64,000 nucleotides of DNA from contig CAKZRQ010000023.1 of the NCBI GenBank assembly GCA_937146645.1, forward strand, positions 22,397 through 86,396, written 5' to 3'. Shown here piece after piece: positions 49,246 to 57,766 of this stretch. The DNA comes from an uncultured Cyclobacteriaceae bacterium. Its GTDB lineage: Bacteria; Bacteroidota; Bacteroidia; Cytophagales; Cyclobacteriaceae. Position 1 is the first letter of the stretch, and every line of letters starts with the position of its first letter. Made by a program: the position numbers and the translations under genes. The notes under the pieces are model-generated. The model ran no database searches. It saw only the letters and a program-made list of their open reading frames with translations, and was not told the origin of the DNA.

Positions 49246-50313
49246 ATGTTAGGCTACATCAAAAACTCATATAGGAGAAATAAACTCAGGAGAAGAAATC
49301 AAGCATCAGATAACTATTTCAATCAAGGGGCTTCTCAAGCAATGGAGTCCTTGCTGATCCAATTTCCGGATCGCCGCCTCAGTTCACAGCTTGAACAAGT
49401 GATTGAGACTTATGCTAAAGATGTATTGGGATCTGCTTCTTTTGCAACCTGGCTAAAAGTTTTCACAGTTTGCAGAGGAGAGTTTTTGGAAGGGTGGATG
49501 CCACTTGATTATTGGGCAAGGATAGTTTGTCCAACTTTAAACGGCCCTTTACAGCCACTAGGGAGAGTTAAGACGCTGACCCAAAATTTCCTGAACACAG
49601 ATGCGCTACCAGATATGGTCAAATTTGTAAACGGGAGTTGGTTGCTCAATTCTGGCCAACAAACTGATCAAGTCGAAGCTAAGAAAATCCTATTCGACAA
49701 GAATGAATATGTTTTTTTAAAGAGAGATCACAGTTCTCGAGGCGAAGGAGTAATCAGGCTTACTGCCGCTGAATTCTCGAGACTAAACTTGAGTAAACTT
49801 GGAAACTTTGTGATTCAAGCTGCTATCTCACCTCATGACTTCTTTAAAACGATAAGCCCAGCCTGTGTTCCTAGTCTTCGAATAACATCATATAAAGCTC
49901 CTGGGCAGAAAGCGGTCGTCAGACAATCTGGACTTCGACTTGGTTTAGAGGGAAGTCCATTTATTCAGAGAGATCACTGTCTTAGGATTTCCATTCGAGT
50001 TAAGGATGGAGTAACACACGACTATGGATTTGACCATAATTGGATGCTATTGGAAAACCATACTGAAACAGGGATTAAGCTTTCTGGACTGCAGATTCCT
50101 GAGTATTCAGAAATAAAAAGATTCTGCGAAAAACTACATGACCAAAACCCACATTTTGGTCTAATAGCCTGGGATATGATGTTGGATGAAAATGATGAGA
50201 TCAAAGTCCTGGAATGGAATACTGTCACCCCTCCATATAACATGGATGAAGCCTCCATTGGACCGCATTTCAAAGGCCTAGGTTTAGAAAACCTTTGGAG
50301 AAATAAAGAATAA
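49246..50313 (+). CDS. Sugar-transfer-associated ATP-grasp protein (copy B)
   Basis: A 355-residue tandem paralogue of the previous gene. Shared blocks include DVLGSASFATWLKVFTVCRGEFLEGWMPLDYWARIV, VFLKRDHSSRGEGVIRL (glycine loop), VPSLRITSYK, GLIAWDMMLDENDEIKVLEWNTVTPP and GPHFKGLGLENLW. Conservation outside the ATP site is only moderate, so the duplication is not recent and the two may act on different substrates or as a heteromer (inference). It ends 8 bases before the convergent dipeptidase gene. Confidence 0.82.
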   Translation: MLGYIKNSYRRNKLRRRNQASDNYFNQGASQAMESLLIQFPDRRLSSQLEQVIETYAKDVLGSASFATWLKVFTVCRGEFLEGWMPLDYWARIVCPTLNGPLQPLGRVKTLTQNFLNTDALPDMVKFVNGSWLLNSGQQTDQVEAKKILFDKNEYVFLKRDHSSRGEGVIRLTAAEFSRLNLSKLGNFVIQAAISPHDFFKTISPACVPSLRITSYKAPGQKAVVRQSGLRLGLEGSPFIQRDHCLRISIRVKDGVTHDYGFDHNWMLLENHTETGIKLSGLQIPEYSEIKRFCEKLHDQNPHFGLIAWDMMLDENDEIKVLEWNTVTPPYNMDEASIGPHFKGLGLENLWRNKE

Positions 50314-50321
50314 AAAAGGAG

Positions 50322-51395
50322 TTACTTGCCCCAGGCTACTCTGAGAAACCGTAGCCAATTTCCACTCATGACCTTTTGAATATCTTCTTCTGAGTAACCC
50401 CGCTTGTCAAGTAGGGCAGGAATGGTATTGAGATCTGCTATGGATTTAAGGTCATATGGCGCTTGCTCAGATCCAAAAGCTCCGTCAAGATCTGATCCTA
50501 TTCCTATGTGATTGGCATTACCGGCTATCTGGCAGATGTGATCCAAATGATCAATTACCGTTTCTAAGGTAACGCCCCTTTCTTTTGGAGTGGATTTTCC
50601 TCGGATCCAATTTGGACTGAGCATCCAGGCGTCCATGGCTCCACCTATTACCGCACCTCGATCAATCAAGGCTTTGATCATTTCATCAGAAAATTGCCGA
50701 TTATGATTTACCAGCTCACGACAGTTATTATGGCTTGCCCAAACCGGACCTTTATAAATGTCCAATGCCTCCCAAAAAACCACATCGCATAAGTGCGTTG
50801 CATCCAGAATCATCCCAAGCTCATCCATTTTGCGGAGCAAGTCCTTTCCTTCTTTTTTAAGTGGAGCAGAAGCATCGGTTCCGAAAGCATATCTTCCGGG
50901 GCCATAATGAGCTGGACCCAAAGCACGTAGGCCATATTCCCAGGCCTTTTCCAAATAGTCTACCTTGACTATGGAATCAGCACCCTCCAAAGAGAGAATA
51001 AAACCGACTGGTTTACTTTCCGTGTCCGTAGTACCTGACCAATCCGCAACATGTTTTTCTAAGCTTTCGAGATCCCTGACTTGTCGCATTTCTCCAGCAG
51101 CTTCCATGGCTTGATACCAGGCTAGTTGACCCTGAGTTTGGGCCCATGCCTGTTCTGGAGAGTGCCAGCCAGGCAAAGGACTATCCGGCTCAACAAAACG
51201 TGCTATTTGCGTAGCTACTACAAGCCCAATATTTCCTCTTCTCAGCTCTGGAAGAGAAACCAGGGCATTACCTCTATCTGGTTTATCCGAAAGCCCTTCC
51301 TCTCTTGCATTTATCTCATCCACAGCTTTGGTTAAATCCCTATTCCATTCTAGGGCATTCATACTTAGGTCGAGATGGGCGTCTATGGTGAACAT
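50322..51395 (-). CDS. Membrane dipeptidase-like metallopeptidase (M19)
   Basis: A 357-residue dinuclear zinc dipeptidase of the renal dipeptidase family. Metal ligands are visible: HLD in IDAHLDLSMNALEW, the bridging Glu in LSLEGADS, and His residues in DATHLCD and WASHNNCRELVNH. There is no signal peptide in the chosen form. The longer frame (to 51464) overlaps the methyltransferase gene and would start upstream of MFTIDAHLDL; the ATG at 51395, one base after that gene's stop, is preferred. It is the last gene of the pdxJ unit. Confidence 0.92.
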   Translation of the reverse strand: MFTIDAHLDLSMNALEWNRDLTKAVDEINAREEGLSDKPDRGNALVSLPELRRGNIGLVVATQIARFVEPDSPLPGWHSPEQAWAQTQGQLAWYQAMEAAGEMRQVRDLESLEKHVADWSGTTDTESKPVGFILSLEGADSIVKVDYLEKAWEYGLRALGPAHYGPGRYAFGTDASAPLKKEGKDLLRKMDELGMILDATHLCDVVFWEALDIYKGPVWASHNNCRELVNHNRQFSDEMIKALIDRGAVIGGAMDAWMLSPNWIRGKSTPKERGVTLETVIDHLDHICQIAGNANHIGIGSDLDGAFGSEQAPYDLKSIADLNTIPALLDKRGYSEEDIQKVMSGNWLRFLRVAWGK

Positions 51396-51396
51396 G

Positions 51397-52107
51397 TTAG
51401 AAACTTTGGATGATAAATACGGTGGGGACTTTATGCAGGTCAATGGGATTCTGTTTCCATTCACCTACTGTCTTGGTTTGAATTAGTTCGTCAGATCCAG
51501 TAATATTTTTTGCGATGCAAAGCTTAGTTCCAGGACTAAGGGAAGAGAGCACATCTTTGAAAAGCTGATTGTTTCGGAAAGGAGTTTCCATAAAGATTTG
51601 AGATCGGCTTTGTTTTGATGATTCTAATTCTAGGCTTTTGAGCTTATTTACTCTTTCTCTTTTATCAATGGGCAGATAGCCATGAAACGCGAAAGACTGT
51701 CCTGAAAAACCTGAAGCCATAAGTGCCATAAACATGGAGCTTGGCCCTGAAAGTGGTACCACCTGAATTCCCTTTTTATGAGCATACTCCACGGCAAGCG
51801 CTCCTGGATCAGCGATTCCGGGACAACCAGCCTCTGAAACCACACCAATATCTGCTCCCTTGAATAGTGGTTGCATCAAGCGATTTATGGATTCGGGACT
51901 TGAGTTCTTATCAAGAACCTCCATATGAAGTTCTTCGATTTTGACCCCGAGCTTTAAGCTACTGATGTATCTACGCGTGGTTCGAAGATTCTCGACGAGA
52001 AATACCTTTGTCTTTGAAATCACCTCTTTGACCTGAGGACTGATCACCTCTTCTGCAGTATTTTCAGCAAGGACATTTGGAATTAGATACAGCTTTCCTC
52101 TAGGCAT
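51397..52107 (-). CDS. SAM-dependent methyltransferase (RsmI/tetrapyrrole methylase fold)
   Basis: A 236-residue enzyme with the tetrapyrrole methylase fold: GKLYLIPNVL in place of the usual LYLVATPIGN, VVSEAGCPGIADPG, VVPLSGPSSMFMALMASGF and the C-terminal LCIAKNITGSDELIQTKTVGEW. It resembles the 16S rRNA 2'-O-ribose methyltransferase RsmI but is a divergent, shorter Bacteroidota version without RsmI's C-terminal helix-turn-helix; the RNA target is uncertain. It is co-directional with DUF763 (42-base gap). Confidence 0.85.
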   Translation of the reverse strand: MPRGKLYLIPNVLAENTAEEVISPQVKEVISKTKVFLVENLRTTRRYISSLKLGVKIEELHMEVLDKNSSPESINRLMQPLFKGADIGVVSEAGCPGIADPGALAVEYAHKKGIQVVPLSGPSSMFMALMASGFSGQSFAFHGYLPIDKRERVNKLKSLELESSKQSRSQIFMETPFRNNQLFKDVLSSLSPGTKLCIAKNITGSDELIQTKTVGEWKQNPIDLHKVPTVFIIQSF

Positions 52108-52149
52108 AATTGGAAGGTAGAAAAAGAATCCTTAAAAAAGGAGCGTAGA

Positions 52150-53352
52150 TTAGTTGAAGAGATCCAGTTGATCGTTTTTTGGTTTGGAGCGTCCTGAAAT
52201 ACTTCGACCACCATATCTATGGGAATCCTCATTCTCCTTTTTAACCAATTCTTCAAAGCCCCCATTTGGTACAAAGTTTTGCTCGGCTTTCTGGGAAAGC
52301 TTGGTGAGCTTTTCTACTGCCATTAACTTGGCTTTATCTCCAATTTTAGCTTTCTCTACAGCCTCTTTCATCGTGGCAATGGTTTCATCGTAAACCTTTG
52401 TCGGAACGGGAAATGGCTTTGAATTTTTGGCCCCATGGGCAAAGGAAAATCTAGCAGGATCCGAGAATCGAGTAGGGGTGCCGTGAATAACTTCACTGAC
52501 AAGCGCCAAAGATTGAAGCGTTCTTGGTCCCATCCCTTTTAGTAAAAGAAGGTCTTCAAAATTATTCGTTTCTGTTTCCTGAGCTAGCCATAAAATGCTC
52601 CCCAGCCTTTTCATGTCAATGTCCTTAGCCTTCACATCGCAATAGCTCGGTACCAAAAGATGAGGTAAACCTTTTAGCACTTTGTCGGGATTCTCAGCTG
52701 AAATTTCTAGCATACCTTTTTGAGCAGGCTGTGCTTGCTTGTCAACGAGGTTGATGATTTTTCCATCATTTATCCCGCAGATTGCAGCGTGGGGCTCATT
52801 CGTGAACGAGGTTAGGTTACCTGAATGCCAGTGATATCGACGTGCTTTCCCATTTTTAGTATGCATGCCTTGCTGAATGACGGACCACTTTCCAGAATCA
52901 CTGAGAATAAAACTGTGTAAATAAAGATTAAAGCCATCCTGAAGGGCGGTGTTGTCCACCTTTGCACTAAGCTTGCTGGCTCTTGCTAATTCGGTTCCAT
53001 TCAAGCCAGTTTTGTACCCAATGTCCAAAAGCTCATTTGGCGTTTTAAGGGATTCCTTTCCTTTTCCACCGCAAACATACAGACCTAGTTCTTTGCTTGC
53101 AGGGTTGATGACATCCTTTAGAGCTCGCATAACTGCAGTAGTAACTCCTGAGGAATTCCAATCCATCCCGATTACTGCTCCAAAGCTTTGGAACCAAAAA
53201 GGGTCAGAAATCCTCGCCAGAAAGTCGTCTTTTCCATTTTGAAGAATGATTGCCTCAACCATGGGTAAAGCCAGCTTTTTCATTCTATCAAAAAGCCATG
53301 GAGGTATGTTTCCACCGAAAAGGGCAAGATCAGCAGTCCCCGCTCTTTTCAT
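52150..53352 (-). CDS. DUF763 domain protein
   Basis: A 400-residue protein matching DUF763: MKRAGTADLALFGGNIPPWLFDRMKKLA, FGAVIGMDWNSSGVTTAV, LGLYVCGGKGKES, HSFILSDSGKWSVIQQGM, ARRYHWHS and NEPHAAICG. The helix-hairpin-helix-like segment LLLKGMGPRTLQSLALVSEVIHG near residue 270 suggests contact with nucleic acid (inference). The family is known mainly from archaea and some bacteria and has no established function. The start codon follows the crtY stop with no gap (TAA then ATG), so the two are coupled. Confidence 0.85.
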   Translation of the reverse strand: MKRAGTADLALFGGNIPPWLFDRMKKLALPMVEAIILQNGKDDFLARISDPFWFQSFGAVIGMDWNSSGVTTAVMRALKDVINPASKELGLYVCGGKGKESLKTPNELLDIGYKTGLNGTELARASKLSAKVDNTALQDGFNLYLHSFILSDSGKWSVIQQGMHTKNGKARRYHWHSGNLTSFTNEPHAAICGINDGKIINLVDKQAQPAQKGMLEISAENPDKVLKGLPHLLVPSYCDVKAKDIDMKRLGSILWLAQETETNNFEDLLLLKGMGPRTLQSLALVSEVIHGTPTRFSDPARFSFAHGAKNSKPFPVPTKVYDETIATMKEAVEKAKIGDKAKLMAVEKLTKLSQKAEQNFVPNGGFEELVKKENEDSHRYGGRSISGRSKPKNDQLDLFN

Positions 53353-54510
53353 TTATCTGGAAATAAGCTGCTTCATTCCAGAGCTGGCAAAAGTCCATGG
53401 CGGCAGGCTATGCCGAATTTTAAATTCTTCAAGAGAAGAACTCTCATTGGCTAAAAAGGCCATCACAGATTCCGGTTTCACTTTGGTAAAAAGCTTGGTA
53501 AAAATATCTCTCCCCTCCATTTTCTTTTTCAAAAGTACGTCGAGGAGCGTTCGATCGTACCAATCATACATTTTGTCCTCGAACCCTTTTTCTACCAGTG
53601 GTGATTTTCCAACTGATAGATTTTCCACCACTTTTTCCAGATGCTTTTGAACAAAGTAGAAGGTGTATCCCGTACTTGCTTTGGTGAAACCACCAGCAGT
53701 ACCAATGTTTATGATGCGACCTTCTTCGTCCTCTGACCGATTGAATTTTGCCAAAGACATAGGGATAACTCCGAATTCATCGTGCACAATTTCGTAATCC
53801 GAAATATCCAGCTTATTCTCTATGTAATCGGTAAGCTCTCTTTTATACTCCTCCTTTTCTAAGACCTCCTCGGTGAATAGGGTGTATTCCACGAGGGCTT
53901 CCATTTCACTGGTGGGAAGTACATACATGAAAGTGGTTCCATGAGTCTGCTTCAGGGTAAAATCCATCAGTGTTGCTTCTGAGGGATCGAAAGTTTTTTT
54001 ATGGGTTCTAATCTTCCAACCCATGAAATGCTGAAGAAGGGAATTTTCTGGGTTAATTTCAGGATAGAAGATGGGAGTAGAATTAAAAATGAAATCAGCC
54101 TCGAAAACGCCTTCATTCGATTTTAAGAATGCTCTTCCTTCTTCGGTTTCTATGGCTTTAATTTCGCTTTGTAGAAAAGTCACATTTGAGAATTGGCTCG
54201 CAAAATCAAGAACAAAAGAATAAAACTGATCTCCCAGGATCATCTTATACTTATACTCATCCATTTTGAAGGTTTGATTCACCTTCGGTGCAAAGTAGCT
54301 GAGGGTATCCCAAGAAAAATGTACGATTGGCTCAAAAAGCCCTTCACCTTTTTCCCAGTAGCACCAGGTCCTATCGTTTTTGGTCTTTTTTTCAGAGTCT
54401 ACGACAAGAATTTTCTTCCCTTTGAGTGAATCTTCACGGAGAATTCTATACAATAAGCTTAATCCAGCCAAGCCGGATCCAGCGATGATATAGTCGTATG
54501 ATTTCTCCAT
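53353..54510 (-). CDS. crtY: Lycopene cyclase (CrtY type)
   Basis: FAD-dependent, non-redox cyclisation of the ends of lycopene to beta-rings (beta- or gamma-carotene). The N-terminal dinucleotide fold is YDYIIAGSGLAGLSLLYRIL, then the diagnostic NDRTWCYWEKGEG and, near the C-terminal half, MSLAKFNRSEDEEGRIINIGTAGGFTKASTGYTF. 385 residues is typical of CrtY rather than the heterodimeric CrtYcd type. No other carotenoid gene is in the window, so it is an isolated pathway gene within the pdxJ transcript. Confidence 0.92.
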   Translation of the reverse strand: MEKSYDYIIAGSGLAGLSLLYRILREDSLKGKKILVVDSEKKTKNDRTWCYWEKGEGLFEPIVHFSWDTLSYFAPKVNQTFKMDEYKYKMILGDQFYSFVLDFASQFSNVTFLQSEIKAIETEEGRAFLKSNEGVFEADFIFNSTPIFYPEINPENSLLQHFMGWKIRTHKKTFDPSEATLMDFTLKQTHGTTFMYVLPTSEMEALVEYTLFTEEVLEKEEYKRELTDYIENKLDISDYEIVHDEFGVIPMSLAKFNRSEDEEGRIINIGTAGGFTKASTGYTFYFVQKHLEKVVENLSVGKSPLVEKGFEDKMYDWYDRTLLDVLLKKKMEGRDIFTKLFTKVKPESVMAFLANESSSLEEFKIRHSLPPWTFASSGMKQLISR

Positions 54511-54520
54511 TTAGATTTTT

Positions 54521-55279
54521 TTATAGCAGGAACCTTTTGATTTCCTGGATTACTGCTGCAGGTTGATCGGCATGAAGCCAATGTCCGGCATTTGGGATTT
54601 TTACAAGTTCATATTCCGGGAAGAAAGAATAAATATCCTGACAATCTGACTCTTTAATGTAATCCGATTTTGCCCCTGCTAGAAAAAGAGTTTTCCCCTC
54701 ATATTGTTCATCACTTTCTAATTTCTGACCCACTTCTTCGATGTTTTCAGTGATTACAGGAAGATTTATTTTCCATACAAAACCATTTGAGTCGCGACCT
54801 AAACTCTTTAAGAGGAATTGTCTTGTTCCTAATTCTGGAATGTGCTCTCCCAGCTTTTCATCAGCTTCTTTTCTGGATGGAATTTCACTTAGATTGAGTG
54901 AGTTTAAACCTTCGAGAATTTGTTGATGATGAACTGGGTAGTATCGTGGAGCGATGTCCGCTACGATCAGCTTTTCCACTCTATCGGGATAGGTTAAGGC
55001 GAAATTCATAGCGGTTTTTCCACCCATTGAGTGGCCCATTAGGTATACCTTATCTTCTCCAATTGTATCAAGCAGCTCATAAAGATCTTCCACCATCACC
55101 TGATAATTCCATTCATCTGATTGCGGCGAATCACCATGATTTCTTTGATCTACGAGATAAAGGGTAAAGTCTTCTTTCAGTTCTCTTGCGATAGAAAACC
55201 AATTATCAGCCGAGCCAAAAAGTCCATGGAGTATGACCAAGGGAGGACCTGTTCCAGCTTTTTTATAATTCAATTTCAT
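54521..55279 (-). CDS. Alpha/beta hydrolase (YbfF-like esterase)
   Basis: A 252-residue alpha/beta hydrolase. The oxyanion block is PLVILHGLFGSADNW, the nucleophile elbow GHSMGGKTA, the acid the Asp in LAGAKSDYI, and the base the His in IPNAGHWLHADQP. This pattern matches YbfF-type esterases, and the substrate is open. The longer frame (to 55306) would start with TTG overlapping the pdxJ stop; the ATG at 55279 (MKLNYKKAGTGPPLVILHG) is preferred. It lies 23 bases after pdxJ and 10 bases before crtY. Confidence 0.88.
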   Translation of the reverse strand: MKLNYKKAGTGPPLVILHGLFGSADNWFSIARELKEDFTLYLVDQRNHGDSPQSDEWNYQVMVEDLYELLDTIGEDKVYLMGHSMGGKTAMNFALTYPDRVEKLIVADIAPRYYPVHHQQILEGLNSLNLSEIPSRKEADEKLGEHIPELGTRQFLLKSLGRDSNGFVWKINLPVITENIEEVGQKLESDEQYEGKTLFLAGAKSDYIKESDCQDIYSFFPEYELVKIPNAGHWLHADQPAAVIQEIKRFLL

Positions 55280-55302
55280 AGTTGATAATTCTAAGTCAAC
55301 GG

Positions 55303-56034
55303 TCAACCGGTTACTCCTTCAATATCCAACTTCCTTCTATACATCTGAACAGTATTCTCAAGGCCATAATACAGGGCATCGCAGATTAGAGCATGACCAA
55401 TGGACACTTCATCCATAAATGGAATTGACTCTTTTAAGAATTGTAGGTTATGGAGGTCTAAATCATGACCGGCATTTATTCCAAGTCCAAGTTCTTTAGC
55501 AAGGTTCGATACCTCAACGTATGGTTTGACGGCTTGTTCTCTGTCCTTATGATAATTTGCTGCATAAGGTTCCGTGTAAAGTTCCACACGATCTGTTCCA
55601 GTAGTTTTAGCTGGTTCGAAAAGCTCAATCTCAGGATTAATAAAAATCGATACTCTGATTCCTTCTTCATGAAGCTCTGATACCACATCCTTTAGAAGTT
55701 CCTGATGAGTAATGGTATCCCAACCTGTGCTTGAGGTCAGGGCTTCCGGAGGATCTGGAACAAGGGTCGCTTGAGTTGGTTTTGCCGCTTTAACCAAATC
55801 TAGAAATCTCCTGTCTGGGTACCCTTCGATATTGAATTCCGTGGTTACTATGGGAGCTAAATCAATCACATCCTGATGTCGGATATGTCTCTCGTCAGGC
55901 CTGGGATGCACCGTGATTCCTTGAGCTCCGAAACGCTCACAATCCTTGGCCACTTGAACTACATTTGGGTTATCTGCTCCTCTTGCATTTCTGAGGGTGG
56001 CAATCTTATTAATATTTACGCTAAGCTTCGTCAT
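55303..56034 (-). CDS. pdxJ: Pyridoxine 5'-phosphate synthase PdxJ
   Basis: Condenses 1-deoxyxylulose 5-phosphate with 3-amino-2-oxopropyl phosphate to give pyridoxine 5'-phosphate, the final ring closure of the DXP-dependent vitamin B6 route. The TIM-barrel signature is complete: [66 protein letters not shown] and [13 protein letters not shown]. 243 residues, normal. First gene of a likely six-gene minus-strand unit. Confidence 0.97.
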   Translation of the reverse strand: MTKLSVNINKIATLRNARGADNPNVVQVAKDCERFGAQGITVHPRPDERHIRHQDVIDLAPIVTTEFNIEGYPDRRFLDLVKAAKPTQATLVPDPPEALTSSTGWDTITHQELLKDVVSELHEEGIRVSIFINPEIELFEPAKTTGTDRVELYTEPYAANYHKDREQAVKPYVEVSNLAKELGLGINAGHDLDLHNLQFLKESIPFMDEVSIGHALICDALYYGLENTVQMYRRKLDIEGVTG

Positions 56035-56050
56035 ATCCGATTAGAAACGG

Positions 56051-56058
56051 TAATTTTG
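56051..56058 (+). promoter_or_regulatory. Candidate -7 element for yqeY-cvpA
   Basis: TAATTTTG matches TAnnTTTG, 36 bases before the yqeY ATG at 56095. It lies upstream of the opposing pdxJ element at 56081-56088, so the two transcripts would overlap at their 5' ends. Confidence 0.4.
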
Positions 56059-56080
56059 ATTAGTAAACTTGGGTATAATA

Positions 56081-56088
56081 CAAACTTA
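56081..56088 (-). promoter_or_regulatory. Candidate -7 element for pdxJ
   Basis: On the minus strand TAAGTTTG matches TAnnTTTG, 46 bases before the pdxJ ATG. A clear -33 TTG is not seen. Confidence 0.38.
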
Positions 56089-56094
56089 AAACGA

Positions 56095-56547
56095 ATGAGT
56101 TTAAAGCAGAAGATTGATAGTGAAATAAAGGCGGCGATGATCGCCAAAAATAAAACACGCTTAACTGCACTTCGAGCGGTTAAATCACTGATTTTATTGG
56201 AAGAAACTAAGGGAGGGGCTGCTGGAGATCTCTCCGAGGGAGATGAAATGAAACTTCTTACCAAAGCGGCTAAGCAAAGAAAGGATTCTGCAGCGATTTA
56301 TAAGGAGCAAGGTCGGGAAGATCTTTTTGCTGTAGAAAATGCCGAACTAGAAGTGATACAGGAATTTCTTCCAAAAGCACTCTCAGAAGAAGAAATTGAG
56401 CTAGCCGTCTCTACCATTATTGCACAGACTGGAGCCGAAGGAATGAAAGATATGGGCAAGGTAATGGGAATTGCAAGCAAACAATTAGCTGGAAGAGCGG
56501 ATGGCAAGGTCATTGCTGATAAAGTCAAAGCACTATTATCAGCATGA
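56095..56547 (+). CDS. GatB/YqeY domain protein
   Basis: A 150-residue helical protein equal to the tRNA-interacting tail domain of GatB, occurring alone as YqeY. Blocks: LKQKIDSEIKAAMIAKNKTRLTALRAVKSLILLEE, AAKQRKDSAAIYKEQGREDL, EFLPKALSEEEIE and DMGKVMGIASKQLAGRADGKVIADKVKALL. Stand-alone YqeY may bind tRNA, but its role is not settled. The ATG at 56095 is chosen because the longer frame runs antisense through pdxJ. Confidence 0.93.
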   Translation: MSLKQKIDSEIKAAMIAKNKTRLTALRAVKSLILLEETKGGAAGDLSEGDEMKLLTKAAKQRKDSAAIYKEQGREDLFAVENAELEVIQEFLPKALSEEEIELAVSTIIAQTGAEGMKDMGKVMGIASKQLAGRADGKVIADKVKALLSA

Positions 56548-56548
56548 T

Positions 56549-57088
56549 TTGGAAATCGTAGACATTGTCATTTTAATCATAATAGGCCTTGGTGCTTATG
56601 AGGGCTATAAAAAAGGCTTTCTCATGGGTATCATAGGCCTTTTTGGCTTTGTAATAGCCATCATTCTAGCTTTCTATTTTATGGATACCATGGCGGATTG
56701 GTTGGCTGATAATGTCAAATCTTTGAACATAGGCTATCCGTTGGTTGGATTTTTTGTCATTTTTATCCTCGTCAGCTTCTTAATAAATGGAGTTGGCTGG
56801 CTACTCAAGAAGACCATGGAAACAGTATTCCTTGGATCTTTGGATAAGGTAGCGGGATTAATGCTTGGAGCGGTTAGAATCGCCTTTTTCCTAAGTCTGT
56901 TCCTTTATATGGCTAATCTTTTCGATCTGGATTTACCAAAGCAATGGACTCGTAAAAGTGAGGCCTTACCTTATATCGAGCCAGTTGCGCCATTTTTTGT
57001 AGATCTTCTTGACCCCTTCCTTCCTGTGATTCAGGAGACTTTGGATAAAATGGAAGACTTAGTGGACGATATAGCGAAGCAGATCTAG
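56549..57088 (+). CDS. CvpA family membrane protein
   Basis: A protein of about 179 residues with four hydrophobic helices: DIVILIIIGLGAYEGYKKGFLMGI, FGFVIAIILAFYF, YPLVGFFVIFILVSFLINGVGWLL and VAGLMLGAVRIAFFLSLFLYMANLF. CvpA proteins are linked to colicin V production and membrane integrity, with mechanism unknown. The start is uncertain. An in-frame ATG at 56501 lies 47 bases inside yqeY and adds 16 polar residues; the TTG at 56549, just after the yqeY stop, fits the family start better. Its stop overlaps the convergent lolA stop in the bases CTAG. Confidence 0.85.
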   Translation: MEIVDIVILIIIGLGAYEGYKKGFLMGIIGLFGFVIAIILAFYFMDTMADWLADNVKSLNIGYPLVGFFVIFILVSFLINGVGWLLKKTMETVFLGSLDKVAGLMLGAVRIAFFLSLFLYMANLFDLDLPKQWTRKSEALPYIEPVAPFFVDLLDPFLPVIQETLDKMEDLVDDIAKQI

Positions 57089-57738
57089 CGGAGATCTATC
57101 ACTTCTACTCCTGGATGATCCTTCGGATCGAAGCTGAAATAATTATTCTCAAAGCTTGGGCCTTCCTGCAAATTCACGAAGGTGTATGCAAAGACAGTTC
57201 CCTGACCATCATGCATTTCCCAACCCATTAAATTCTTACTGGATTTGTTAATGAAGAGATTGACTCTTTCGAAAGGTGCTCCAGACTGCAAAGCGATTAA
57301 CTCGACTACCTCAACGGTTTTACCCTGGAATTGCTTTTCGGCTTTAAGCCTGTAGTCAAAGCCCTCCTCGTACATTCGATAAATATTGGATGGAGTGAGT
57401 TCTCCTTCCATCTGGGTTACATCATTCACCGTAACCTCCTTGTAAGTGTCTGTTGCTATGAAAGTCCAGACAGTTTTGCCATTATTAAAAATCTCCTGAT
57501 CTGGCAGTTTTAACCTATACTGCTCGTCCTTTACGGCAATTTCACCCGTTTGCTTATCACTGGTCCCTGCAGCATCACGATAGGTAAAATCGAAATCTGC
57601 TTTGAAGCCATTCATGGCTTGATACCTTTCGCTCATGGCATCGAGAACCTTTTTGGCTTGGGGATCTTTTTGAGCTTTGGAGTGAAACGACAATAAGCTG
57701 AAAAACAGCAGGAAAATGGGTAGAATTAACTTCTTCAT
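57085..57738 (-). CDS. lolA: LolA-like outer-membrane lipoprotein carrier protein
   Basis: A 217-residue periplasmic protein with a signal peptide (MKKLILPIFLLFFSLLSFHSKAQ). The LolA fold is indicated by AKKVLDAMSERYQAMNGFKADFDFTY, KTVWTFIATDTYKEVTVNDVTQ and the later curved beta-sheet segments (KTVEVVELIAL, ERVNLFINKSSKNLMGWEMHDGQGTVFAYTF). It ferries lipoproteins across the periplasm. It sits 28 bases after ftsK on the same strand; the ftsK-lolA order is also known from other bacteria. Confidence 0.9.
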   Translation of the reverse strand: MKKLILPIFLLFFSLLSFHSKAQKDPQAKKVLDAMSERYQAMNGFKADFDFTYRDAAGTSDKQTGEIAVKDEQYRLKLPDQEIFNNGKTVWTFIATDTYKEVTVNDVTQMEGELTPSNIYRMYEEGFDYRLKAEKQFQGKTVEVVELIALQSGAPFERVNLFINKSSKNLMGWEMHDGQGTVFAYTFVNLQEGPSFENNYFSFDPKDHPGVEVIDLR

Positions 57739-57766
57739 GAAACGCGTGTGGAGGATGAATCCGACC

